From: Christensenella sp. UBA7588
GTDB lineage: Bacteria > Bacillota > Clostridia > Christensenellales > CAG-917
DNA: 7,452 bases
Direction: 5' to 3'
Assembly (NCBI GenBank): GCA_002478945.1
Contig: DLKM01000012.1
Coordinates: forward strand, 52,533-59,984
This document shows positions 1 to 6,425 of the stretch, piece after piece. Numbering within the stretch: the first letter of the stretch is position 1; every line of letters begins with the position of its first letter. The notes beneath the pieces are model-generated. The model was not told where the DNA came from and did not search any database. It saw only the letters and a list, made by a program, of their open reading frames with translations. Position numbers and translations under genes: made by a program.

Positions 1-287
1 GGGGCAACACTCGGCACTCACATAGAAAGGTATCGTTCACTTGTTATGTCACTCGTTCGCCGACAAAAAGAACAACACTTGTCGGCTCACTTGTACTAAT
101 CGTCGAGTTCGACACTCGATTTGCTCGCCGCTTTGCGGCTCGAAACTCCGAATAAGCACATTCCGTTATTAAGTACACTCTAAACAAGAATGCGTTCGGA
201 TAAGACTCCGCAGTTTGTAAATGTTAAACAGCAAAAACTGTAGTTAAAATAAACAAATCGACACAATAAAGTGTTTGTTGGTGCAAT
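1..287. other. Non-coding stretch upstream of tadA with three short hairpins
   Basis: I see no supportable gene in these 287 bases. Three inverted repeats follow one another: GCCGACAA / TTGTCGGC (59-66 and 79-86, 8 bp, 12-base loop), TCGAG / CTCGA (103-107 and 115-119, 7-base loop) and GCCGC / GCGGC (127-131 and 135-139, 3-base loop). None is followed by a T-run, so they are not obvious terminators. Bases 88-107 resemble the 3' end of bacterial 23S rRNA as I remember it, but the bases before them do not. One frame stays open from the left edge to a stop at 153-155, but its Arg/Ser/Thr-rich translation looks spurious. The stretch may be an intergenic spacer, a decayed sequence or a structured leader. 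Confidence 0.5.
215..244 (+). promoter_or_regulatory. Weak candidate promoter for tadA
   Basis: TTGTAA (215-220) and TGTAGT (239-244) each match the sigma-70 type consensus at four of six positions and are 18 bases apart. This would start a transcript near 251, giving a leader of about 37 bases before the tadA ATG. An AT-rich TAAAAT at 245-250 is an alternative -10 but lacks a well-spaced -35. This is pattern matching only. Confidence 0.25.
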
Positions 288-740
288 ATGGCTTATGAAG
301 AAAAGTTTATGATGCGAGCAATCGAACTCGCAGAAGAAAGCGCAAGTTGCGATGAAGTTCCCGTCGGGGCGGTCGTCGTCAAGGACGGAGAAATAATCGC
401 AGAAGGGTGCAATTACAAGGAGAGGTCAAAAAACGCCGTCTGTCACGCGGAAATCGTTGCGCTGTCAAAAGCAACGCAAGCGGTGGGAAATTGGTGGCTT
501 GAAAATTGCGACGTGTACGTCACTCTCGAGCCTTGTCCGATGTGCGCCGGCGCAATGATTAACAGTCGTATTCGAGCGCTGTATTTCGGAGCTTACGACG
601 AAAAAACGGGTGCTTGCGGCTCAAAAATAAACTTGTTCGAACAAGGACTGTTCAATCACAACGTTTCGGTTTCCGGCGGTTATATGCAAGAAAGATGCGC
701 AACGCTTTTATCTTCGTTCTTCAAACAGAAAAGAAAATAA
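288..740 (+). CDS. tadA: tRNA-specific adenosine deaminase TadA
   Basis: A 150-residue zinc deaminase that converts adenosine 34 to inosine in the wobble position of tRNA-Arg(ACG), which allows CGN codon reading; it is cytoplasmic. The length is normal for bacterial TadA. The zinc and catalytic motifs are complete: H53-A54-E55 (zinc ligand and proton-shuttle glutamate) and P82-C83-P84-M85-C86 (two zinc ligands). The N-terminal pattern E-x-F-M-x-x-A-I-E-L-A is typical of TadA rather than of riboflavin or cytidine deaminases, as is the V-P-V-G-A-V-V-V block (residues 24-31). ATG 288 is the only reasonable start because an in-frame stop lies at 267-269. The Shine-Dalgarno is poor (only GG at 280-281). 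A terminator follows 20 bases after the stop region, so the gene looks monocistronic. Other members of the CMP/dCMP deaminase family are less likely. Confidence 0.96.
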   Translation: MAYEEKFMMRAIELAEESASCDEVPVGAVVVKDGEIIAEGCNYKERSKNAVCHAEIVALSKATQAVGNWWLENCDVYVTLEPCPMCAGAMINSRIRALYFGAYDEKTGACGSKINLFEQGLFNHNVSVSGGYMQERCATLLSSFFKQKRK

Positions 741-751
741 CGTATTGACAA

Positions 752-787
752 AAAGAAAAACGAGCCGTGACGGCTCGCTTTTCTTTT
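752..787. terminator. Bidirectional Rho-independent terminator between tadA and the lipoprotein gene
   Basis: A perfect 7-bp GC-rich stem, CGAGCCG (761-767) and CGGCTCG (771-777), closes a TGA loop. On the plus strand it is followed by CTTTTCTTTT (778-787). On the minus strand it is followed by TTTTTCTTTTT (complement of 751-760). It therefore can stop both tadA, which ends at 740, and the minus-strand gene that ends at 880. Confidence 0.88.
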
Positions 788-816
788 CAAAGAGAGAATG
801 AAAAAGGTCTGTATGT

Positions 817-835
817 ACGCACGGCAAGCGTGCGT
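817..835. repeat. 7-bp inverted repeat (hairpin) downstream of the lipoprotein gene
   Basis: ACGCACG (817-823) and CGTGCGT (829-835) can form a perfect 7-bp stem around a GCAAG loop. It lies in the transcribed tail of the minus-strand lipoprotein gene, 45 bases after its stop. No T-run follows directly in either direction, so it is not a standard terminator. It might stabilise the 3' end of that transcript, which is inference. Confidence 0.4.
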
Positions 836-879
836 GTTCGGACGCTCTTGCGAGGGGTTGTTCAGCGGCGAGTTACGGA

Positions 880-1056
880 TTATCGATTGGCGTCGATATT
901 GCTGTCAGCGTCAAGATAGTCAACTATTTCGGTGCTTGTAATGGCTGTATCGAATGCGTCTTTGGGAATGCCGAGCAGGCAACCTGCGATAGACGTAACG
1001 AGCGATACGATTGTTGCAATGACGATAACGATGATTTTTTTCTTTTTCTTATCCAT
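880..1056 (-). CDS. Small putative lipoprotein, 58 residues
   Basis: I do not recognise the family. Translation from ATG 1056 gives 58 residues with a lysine-rich start (K3-K7), a hydrophobic core (about residues 8-22) and the lipobox I23-A24-G25-C26. This matches the [LVI][ASTVI][GAS]C rule for lipoprotein signal peptides cleaved by signal peptidase II. The predicted mature part is only 33 residues and acidic, with seven Asp/Glu against two Lys/Arg. The start is well supported: AAAGGGAG (complement of 1063-1070) sits 6 bases before the ATG, with an extended -10 promoter further upstream. The gene runs opposite to both tadA and the following operon and ends in front of the terminator at 761-777. 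It could instead be a single-pass membrane peptide. Its role is unknown; a cell-surface peptide is the most that can be inferred. Confidence 0.72.
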   Translation of the reverse strand: MDKKKKKIIVIVIATIVSLVTSIAGCLLGIPKDAFDTAITSTEIVDYLDADSNIDANR

Positions 1057-1116
1057 AATAATCTCCCTTTGAATCGATTGAATCCGCGAGAGCGTTTATT
1101 ACGTCCGAACGAGATG

Positions 1117-1146
1117 AATATATCATACGCCCGTTCGCTTTTGCAA
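1117..1146 (-). promoter_or_regulatory. Extended -10 promoter for the small lipoprotein gene
   Basis: Read on the minus strand, a -35 box TTGCAA (complement of 1141-1146) is followed after 18 bases by TATATT (complement of 1117-1122). The TATATT is preceded by TGA, forming the extended -10 pattern TG-N-TATAAT. Transcription would begin near 1110, leaving a leader of about 54 bases before the ATG at 1056. Confidence 0.55.
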
Positions 1147-1169
1147 AAAATTGTGACGCGCTTTTGCAA
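1136..1169. repeat. 11-bp direct repeat CGCTTTTGCAA over both divergent -35 boxes
   Basis: CGCTTTTGCAA occurs exactly at 1136-1146 and 1159-1169, 23 bases start to start, or about two helical turns. The first copy contains the palindrome TTTTGCAAAA (1139-1148). The TTGCAA parts coincide with the predicted -35 boxes of the leftward lipoprotein promoter and the rightward operon promoter. A shared regulator binding there is possible but is inference. Confidence 0.5.
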
Positions 1170-1194
1170 GCATTTTTCAAAAAACGAATATAGT
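1164..1194 (+). promoter_or_regulatory. Candidate promoter of the glmU-like/pth/mfd operon
   Basis: TTGCAA (1164-1169) and TATAGT (1189-1194, five of six consensus bases) are separated by 19 bases, slightly long. The expected transcription start is at about 1200-1202, which is the ATG itself, so the first gene may be read from a leaderless mRNA. The lack of any Shine-Dalgarno before that ATG fits this. Confidence 0.38.
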
Positions 1195-1199
1195 ATGGT

Positions 1200-2219
1200 A
1201 TGGAGAAATATAATATTGTTTTTGTGGAAACGGAATGGAGCAAAAAACCTCTGCTCGGGCGGCGAGTCGAGGATTTTGTGATACGAGAATTTGCCGACTT
1301 CGACGCTCCCGATTGTCGGATTGTAAAAATTGCCTCATACAAGGAAAAAGTCGCGCTTTTGCAAGGATACGTCAACGTCGTGCTGACGTTGGATATGCCG
1401 CTTGTGAAAAAACAAGACGTATTCGAGCTTGTAAGGCGTATGCGTGCGGAAAAAATCGATTGCGTAGGACTTGGAAAAAACAATCCCGTTGCGAAAATAT
1501 GCTTCGATAAAAGCGAAAACGAGGGCGTTTTTTCGTCGGATAAGGCTTTTTTTAAGATAGATGATGCAAAATCGTTTAATGTGGTGTATAATCTGCTCAA
1601 GAACTCCGTTCTCGACGATTTGCTCGCGCACGGCGTGTATATACTCGACAAAGCCACCACTCATATCGACGACACCGCAAACATCGAAAAAGGCGTAACG
1701 GTGTTGCCGTACAGCCGCGTCGAGGGGGAGAGTACCCTCGTCAACGGAGCAACGATAAGCGCGTCTTATATAAAAGACAGCGTTATAGACGGCGCAACGG
1801 TGGAATATTCGTACGTCGTATGTTCGCAAGTGCATACGGGCGCAACCGTAGGTCCTTTTGCAAGGCTTCGCGGAGCAACAATCGGCAAAAATTGCCGAAT
1901 AGGCGACTTTGTGGAAGTCAAGGCGTCGACGCTCTCGGAGGGCGTCAAAGCGGCGCATCTTACCTATATCGGAGACGCGGAAGTCGGAGAACGTACCAAC
2001 GTCGGTTGCGGCAGCGTGTTTTGCAATTTCGACGGAGTGGACAAACACAAAACGACCGTCGGCAGCAACTGCTTTATAGGTGCCAACACAAATCTCGTCG
2101 CACCCGTCGTGGTGGGAGACAACGCGTTTATAGCCGCAGGCACAACGGTAACGAGAGACATAGAGGAACGCTCGTTTACAATCGGCAGAGTGCGACAAGA
2201 CACGAAAATCAAAAAGTAA
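1200..2219 (+). CDS. GlmU-like glucosamine-1-phosphate N-acetyltransferase with a vestigial uridylyltransferase domain
   Basis: The protein has 339 residues, against about 450-460 for bifunctional GlmU. Residues 152-339 are a left-handed beta-helix acetyltransferase, with G218-P-F-A-R-L-R224, G235-D-F-V-E-V-K241, K250-A-A-H253-L-T-Y256 (H253 is the expected catalytic base), C275-N-F-D-G and a normal C-terminus. This half should make N-acetylglucosamine-1-phosphate from glucosamine-1-phosphate and acetyl-CoA for peptidoglycan precursors. The first 130 residues are a shrunken pyrophosphorylase domain: the L-A-A-G-x-G-T-R-M nucleotide loop is missing, and only fragments such as K16-P-L-L-G and L64-D-M-P-L remain. 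UDP-GlcNAc formation is therefore not expected here. The usual CNYDG tyrosine is Phe277. ATG 1200 is forced by an in-frame stop at 1191-1193, and no Shine-Dalgarno is visible. pth follows after 22 bases, as in Firmicutes glmU-prs-pth-mfd operons. Family assignment is firm; loss of the first activity is inferred. Confidence 0.9.
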   Translation: MEKYNIVFVETEWSKKPLLGRRVEDFVIREFADFDAPDCRIVKIASYKEKVALLQGYVNVVLTLDMPLVKKQDVFELVRRMRAEKIDCVGLGKNNPVAKICFDKSENEGVFSSDKAFFKIDDAKSFNVVYNLLKNSVLDDLLAHGVYILDKATTHIDDTANIEKGVTVLPYSRVEGESTLVNGATISASYIKDSVIDGATVEYSYVVCSQVHTGATVGPFARLRGATIGKNCRIGDFVEVKASTLSEGVKAAHLTYIGDAEVGERTNVGCGSVFCNFDGVDKHKTTVGSNCFIGANTNLVAPVVVGDNAFIAAGTTVTRDIEERSFTIGRVRQDTKIKK

Positions 2220-2241
2220 TCGTTTATTAAGGACAAAAGAT

Positions 2242-2820
2242 ATGATACTCGTCGTAGGTCTGGGCAACCCCGGAATGAAGTACAAAAACACCTATCACAA
2301 CGTCGGTTTTATGGCGATTGACGCTTTGGCAAAAACGCTCAAAGTCAAATTTGACAAAACCGAATGCGACGCACGCACTTGCTCGGGCAAGTATAAAGGC
2401 GTCGATTTTGTGCTTGCGAAACCGCAAACGTATATGAACTTATCGGGAGAGGCTGTCAGAAAACTCGTTGCGAGATACGACGTCGACGTAAAATACGATT
2501 TGATTGTCTGCTATGACGACGTGGACCTTCCGATTGGAAAATTGCGTATAAGAGAGGAAGGAAGCGCAGGTACGCACAACGGTATGCGCAATATCGTAAA
2601 GGAACTCGGCACGCAAGATTTTAAGCGTGTTCGCATAGGCACCAAAACGGACGAACTTGCACAAAAAGAGGTTGAACTTATCGATTTTGTATTATCAAAT
2701 GTCGATTTTGACAACAAACAGGTTTTGCAGGGCGCAATAGAAAAGGCGGACGACGCTATGCTCGGCTTGATGCAAGGGTTTGATATTCAGAGAGTGCAAG
2801 AGATTGCAAACAAGAGATAA
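2242..2820 (+). CDS. pth: Peptidyl-tRNA hydrolase
   Basis: This cytoplasmic enzyme, 192 residues and of usual length, releases peptides from peptidyl-tRNA that drops off stalled ribosomes, recycling the tRNA. Family motifs appear in order: V5-G-L-G-N9-P-G, H19-N-V-G-F (H19 is the catalytic histidine; the common Arg before it is Tyr18), K60-P-Q-T-Y-M-N66-L-S-G, Y91-D92-D-V-D-L-P-I-G (catalytic Asp92), G107-S-A-G-T-H-N113-G-M, and F127-K-R-V-R-I-G. The equivalents of E. coli Asn10, His20, Asn68, Asp93 and Asn114 are thus all present. The start has a clear AAGGA (2229-2233) 8 bases before ATG. It is the second gene of a three-gene operon, 22 bases after the GlmU-like gene and 1 base before mfd. 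Confidence 0.97.
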   Translation: MILVVGLGNPGMKYKNTYHNVGFMAIDALAKTLKVKFDKTECDARTCSGKYKGVDFVLAKPQTYMNLSGEAVRKLVARYDVDVKYDLIVCYDDVDLPIGKLRIREEGSAGTHNGMRNIVKELGTQDFKRVRIGTKTDELAQKEVELIDFVLSNVDFDNKQVLQGAIEKADDAMLGLMQGFDIQRVQEIANKR

Positions 2821-2821
2821 C

Positions 2822-5800
2822 GTGGACACACCAAAGGCATTACAACTTATAAACCTCGGCGAAAAACTATCGTCTTTGAACGGTATCGGGGCCAAAAGAC
2901 TGACCGACGACAAATTGTCGGCGGTTTCCGTTTTGCGCGTTTGCGAAGGCGCAAAGGTGCATATAATTTCGCAACTTCCCGTGCGTAGGCTCGTCGTTAC
3001 CGCCGATAGTCTGGGTGCAAAATCGCTTGCGAGGAAACTTGCAAGTTGGGACGTGAAAACGTCCTATCTGCCTTTTCGCGACGACGTGCTTTTGCCGAGA
3101 AAGACTTTTTCCGCTCAAAGCGTAAGAGAGAGAATGAACACTCTTTGCGACGTCGCTTTCGACGACGCACAGATAGTGGTAACGTCGGTCGATTCGCTTT
3201 TGCAGTATTTTCCAAAGAGAGAACTTGTAAAGAAATATACCGTCTGCGTGGCAAAAGAGCAGATAATTTCTCCGCAAACACTTGCCGACGAATTGACGGC
3301 GGCAGGTTATAAGCGTCAGGCAATGATAGCCGACGTGGGAGATTTTTCCGTTAGGGGCGACATTGCGGACGTTTACGGCACCGACGGAGTTGCATACAGA
3401 ATAAACTTTTTCGACGAACTTATAGAGGACATAAAAGTTATTGACGTGGAGAGTATGCTTGCCTCCAACGAGGTCGAAAGCGTGCGATTTGCGCCGACGA
3501 GCGACATTTTGCTTGACGAAAAAGGCTACGACGAAGCGATTGACGGTTTGTCGCTGCACCTCGACAACAAGTTTGCGCTCGAGGTAAAAGACGGATTGAG
3601 CGTAGGCGCGTGTTCGCCGTCGGGTGTGTGGGCGTTGCCGTTTATGAAGCGTTGCACGACTCCGCTTCTCGAGTATTTCGACGACGACAAACCCACTCTC
3701 GTCGTATTTGACGAACCTAAAGTCGTTTTTGACAAACTGTCTATTCTCATAAAAGAATTTGACGGAAGAATTAAGAACCTCCTCGAAGGCGGAGAGATTT
3801 TGCCTGCGCACAAAGACGTATGTCTGACGCTCAACGAAGTCAAAAGAGAACTCGTGTTTTTGCGCAAAATGAGTTTTTCCTCGCTTTCGCTCAACAACCA
3901 ACTTTTCGAACCGAAGTACGTTATCGAGCCGAAAACCAAACCCGTTACAAAGTATTATCTAGACCCTCAAACCATTGTTCAAGACATCAAGACTTTCGGA
4001 ATGAACGGCACCAAGGTTATTTTGGCGTGCGGCGGCAAAGAAAGAGCGAAAACGGTTATCGAAAGTTTGAGAGATTACGACGTTTTTGCCGAATACAGCG
4101 ACGACGGTAACGACGACGGAGGTGTGCTTGCAACGCCGATGAATGTCGAAACGGGCGTGGTATATCCTGCGTCGAAAGTTTGTCTTGTCGGCGTAGGCGA
4201 ATGCATCGGCAAGCATAGAGGAGAGGATATAAGCGCAAGAGGCAGAGAACAGACGCTCGCGCCGAAAGCGGGAGATTACGTCGTTCACAGAATCCACGGA
4301 GTCGGACTCTGCGAAGGAACGACCATTCTCAAAACGGGAGACTTTGAAAAAGAGTACATCGTACTTAAATATAAGGACGGAGACACGCTCTACGTCGCAA
4401 CCGACCAGATGAACAATCTGCAAAGGTTTATCGGAGAGGAGCATCCTTCTCTCAACAAACTCGGCGGAAAAGAGTTTGAAAGAGAAAAGGAAAAAGTCAA
4501 AAAATCCGTCCGAAAACTTGCCATAAACCTCGTCGAATTGTATGCGAAGCGCGAAAAACAGCGCGGATTTAAGTATAGCGAAGATACGGTGTGGCAAAAA
4601 GAATTCGAGGATAACTTCGAATACGAAGAAACGCCCGACCAACTAAAGGCTATTGCGGATATAAAATCGGATATGGAAAGCGGCCGCATTATGGACAGAT
4701 TGCTTGTCGGCGACGTAGGCTTCGGAAAAACGGAAGTCGCATTCAGAGCAATGTTCAAGACGGTGCTTGACGGAAAACAAGCGGTTTTGCTCGCTCCGAC
4801 CACTATTCTTGCAAGACAGCATTACGAAAATCTCGTAAAAAGGCTCAAACCGTTCGGCATAGAATGCGGACTTTTGACGAGATTGCAGTCGTCAAAAGAT
4901 AACGGTCAGTTGCTTGCGCAACTCAAAGACGGAACGATGCATATAGTCATCGCAACGCATAAAGTGCTTGCAAAAGACGTCGAATTTCACGATTTGGGAT
5001 TGCTCGTGCTTGACGAAGAACAGCGTTTCGGCGTCGAACACAAAGAAAAGCTGAAAGAAAAATATCCGCTCGTCAACGTGCTTACGCTTTCGGCAACGCC
5101 CATTCCTCGCACGCTCAATATGTCGCTTACGGGCGTAAGAGATATTTCTATGCTCGAAACCGCGCCGCACGGCAGATTGCCCGTGCAGACCTACGTCGTT
5201 TCGTACAGCGATTCGCTTTGCGTGGACGCAATCACGAGAGAATTGGCAAGAGGCGGACAAACTTTGATTTTGCTCAACAATATCGAAGCCCTTACTCCGT
5301 TTGCGGAGAAAATCAGAGCGTTGTGTCCCGAAGCGCGCGTGATAACAGCTCACGGGCAAATGCTCCCCGGACAACTCGAAGAAAGAATGAGCGCGTTTTA
5401 CGACAAAGAGTTTGACGTGCTTATTGCCACAACGATAATAGAAAACGGCATAGACCTTCCCGACGCAAACACGCTTATAGTCATCGACAGCGGAAGATTC
5501 GGGCTTGCACAACTTTATCAGTTGCGAGGCAGAGTCGGCAGACGAGGAGTGCTGGCGCACGCGTATTTCACGCTTCCCGAAAACGGAACATTGACGGATA
5601 CGGCGCAAAAGAGGTTGGATTCCTTGCTCGAGAATACGGATATAGGAAGCGGATTCCGCATCGCGCTTGCAGACTTGTCCATACGAGGCGCAGGCAATCT
5701 TTTGGGCGCGGAGCAAAGCGGACATATCGAAAAAGTCGGTTACGAGATGTATCTCGAACTGCTTGACGAAGCGATACAAGAAGTCAAAACGGGCGTTGTC

Positions 5801-6250
5801 AAAAAAGAAACGAGAGACGTCGAGATGCGAGTCGACGCCGCCGCGTTTATCAGCGACCAATATATCGAGGGCAGAGACAAATTGCGCGTGTACAAACAGA
5901 TTTCAAAAGTCACGAGCATACAGGCAAGAGATTCGCTTATCAAAGAGCTTTCCGAAATCTACGGTCCCGTGGATTTGCCTCTCGAAAATCTTATCAACGT
6001 CGCCTTGCTCAAAAACCTTGCGTCCAACTACGACGCGTCGAGAGTTGTTATCAACAGAAACGGCGCAGGCGTAAACTTCTATGACGCGGACGTTTTCAAA
6101 AACGAGAATCTTATGAGAGCGGTTGCCGACAACAGCGGAAGCGTCGTGCTTACCACTACGATTCCGCCGTCAATGATTTTTGAAGTGAACAAACTCACGG
6201 CAGAGCAAAAACTCAAAAAACTTATCGACTTCTTCGCAAACATTCAATAA
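2822..6250 (+). CDS. mfd: Transcription-repair coupling factor Mfd
   Basis: An ATP-driven DNA translocase that pushes stalled RNA polymerase off damaged DNA and recruits UvrA for nucleotide excision repair. From GTG 2822 it has 1142 residues, typical for Mfd. Order of parts: a UvrB-like N-terminal module with G173-D-F-S-V-R-G-D180; an RNA polymerase interaction domain from about residue 481 (G-D-Y-V-V-H-R-I-H-G-V-G); helicase lobe 1 with Walker A G630-D-V-G-F-G-K636-T and D731-E-E-Q-R-F-G-V; T-L-S-A-T-P-I-P-R-T after it; helicase lobe 2 with Y-Q-L-R-G-R-V-G-R; and a C-terminal regulatory domain. GTG 2822 is preferred because it lies one base after the pth stop, suggesting coupled translation; the site before it is weak (AAGAG). 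An in-frame TTG at 2780 inside pth would add 14 residues of non-Mfd character. Lobe 2 reads E-N-G-I-D-L-P rather than the usual E-T-G-I-D-I-P, a mild variant. Confidence 0.97.
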   Translation: MDTPKALQLINLGEKLSSLNGIGAKRLTDDKLSAVSVLRVCEGAKVHIISQLPVRRLVVTADSLGAKSLARKLASWDVKTSYLPFRDDVLLPRKTFSAQSVRERMNTLCDVAFDDAQIVVTSVDSLLQYFPKRELVKKYTVCVAKEQIISPQTLADELTAAGYKRQAMIADVGDFSVRGDIADVYGTDGVAYRINFFDELIEDIKVIDVESMLASNEVESVRFAPTSDILLDEKGYDEAIDGLSLHLDNKFALEVKDGLSVGACSPSGVWALPFMKRCTTPLLEYFDDDKPTLVVFDEPKVVFDKLSILIKEFDGRIKNLLEGGEILPAHKDVCLTLNEVKRELVFLRKMSFSSLSLNNQLFEPKYVIEPKTKPVTKYYLDPQTIVQDIKTFGMNGTKVILACGGKERAKTVIESLRDYDVFAEYSDDGNDDGGVLATPMNVETGVVYPASKVCLVGVGECIGKHRGEDISARGREQTLAPKAGDYVVHRIHGVGLCEGTTILKTGDFEKEYIVLKYKDGDTLYVATDQMNNLQRFIGEEHPSLNKLGGKEFEREKEKVKKSVRKLAINLVELYAKREKQRGFKYSEDTVWQKEFEDNFEYEETPDQLKAIADIKSDMESGRIMDRLLVGDVGFGKTEVAFRAMFKTVLDGKQAVLLAPTTILARQHYENLVKRLKPFGIECGLLTRLQSSKDNGQLLAQLKDGTMHIVIATHKVLAKDVEFHDLGLLVLDEEQRFGVEHKEKLKEKYPLVNVLTLSATPIPRTLNMSLTGVRDISMLETAPHGRLPVQTYVVSYSDSLCVDAITRELARGGQTLILLNNIEALTPFAEKIRALCPEARVITAHGQMLPGQLEERMSAFYDKEFDVLIATTIIENGIDLPDANTLIVIDSGRFGLAQLYQLRGRVGRRGVLAHAYFTLPENGTLTDTAQKRLDSLLENTDIGSGFRIALADLSIRGAGNLLGAEQSGHIEKVGYEMYLELLDEAIQEVKTGVVKKETRDVEMRVDAAAFISDQYIEGRDKLRVYKQISKVTSIQARDSLIKELSEIYGPVDLPLENLINVALLKNLASNYDASRVVINRNGAGVNFYDADVFKNENLMRAVADNSGSVVLTTTIPPSMIFEVNKLTAEQKLKKLIDFFANIQ

Positions 6251-6425
6251 AGAGCGACTGCTCGTCTTTGCAAAAGCCGAGAGTGTGATTTGCCGTGTGC
6301 AAAGTGTTTGAATTGTCGATTTAATAACAAAAAGCGTGTTTTACACACGCTTTTCTTGTTGTTAAAATCTTTTTTTGTGCAAGTATACTCGTTTTAACGC
6401 AAATTTCAATTCGCAAAAGAGACGC
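6251..6425. other. Convergent intergenic region between mfd and the AcsB-like gene
   Basis: No coding potential is seen. It holds the shared terminator (separate entry). A 7-bp inverted repeat, CTTTGCA (6266-6272) and TGCAAAG (6298-6304), has a 25-base loop and is probably not meaningful. The part right of the terminator (6366-6425) is AT-rich without further recognisable signals. Confidence 0.5.
6324..6365. terminator. Bidirectional terminator shared by mfd and the AcsB-like gene
   Basis: A perfect 10-bp stem, AAAAGCGTGT (6330-6339) and ACACGCTTTT (6345-6354), closes a five-base loop. T-rich sequence follows in both directions: TTTTCTTGTTGTTA on the plus strand and TTTTTGTTATTAA on the minus strand. 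It stands 79 bases after the mfd stop and 71 bases past the stop of the minus-strand gene, so it serves both convergent transcripts. Confidence 0.88.

Noticed and set aside
103..130. A tRNA T-arm-like element: stem TCGAG/CTCGA with loop TTCGACA, followed by seven bases and GCCG
   Set aside because: No matching 5' acceptor strand, D-arm or anticodon arm is found at the right distance upstream, and no CCA follows. It is most likely a chance inverted repeat.
1..155. Reading frame open from the left edge (start of frame at base 3) to the TAA at 153-155, possibly the end of an upstream gene
   Set aside because: About 50 stop-free codons at an edge are not rare by chance, the translation is a low-complexity mix of Arg, Ser and Thr with no recognisable C-terminus, and it runs through hairpins.
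741..880. Bacterial SRP RNA (ffs), often found near tadA in Firmicutes
   Set aside because: The conserved SRP apical motif (GGTCAGGTCC and GGAAGGAAGCA-type bases) is absent; the two hairpins here are a terminator and a simple stem.
1335..2291. Long minus-strand open frame opposite the glmU-like gene
   Set aside because: It is a shadow of the plus-strand gene: Cys/Arg/Tyr-rich, no family resemblance and no ribosome binding site.
2780..2821. TTG start for mfd at 2780 inside pth, giving 14 extra residues
   Set aside because: The candidate ribosome binding site is only one base before TTG, the extra residues do not look like an Mfd start, and GTG 2822 directly after the pth stop fits coupled translation.
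6266..6304. Inverted repeat CTTTGCA/TGCAAAG after mfd as a terminator or regulatory element
   Set aside because: The loop of 25 bases and the absence of a T-run make it weak, and a far better terminator lies at 6330-6354.
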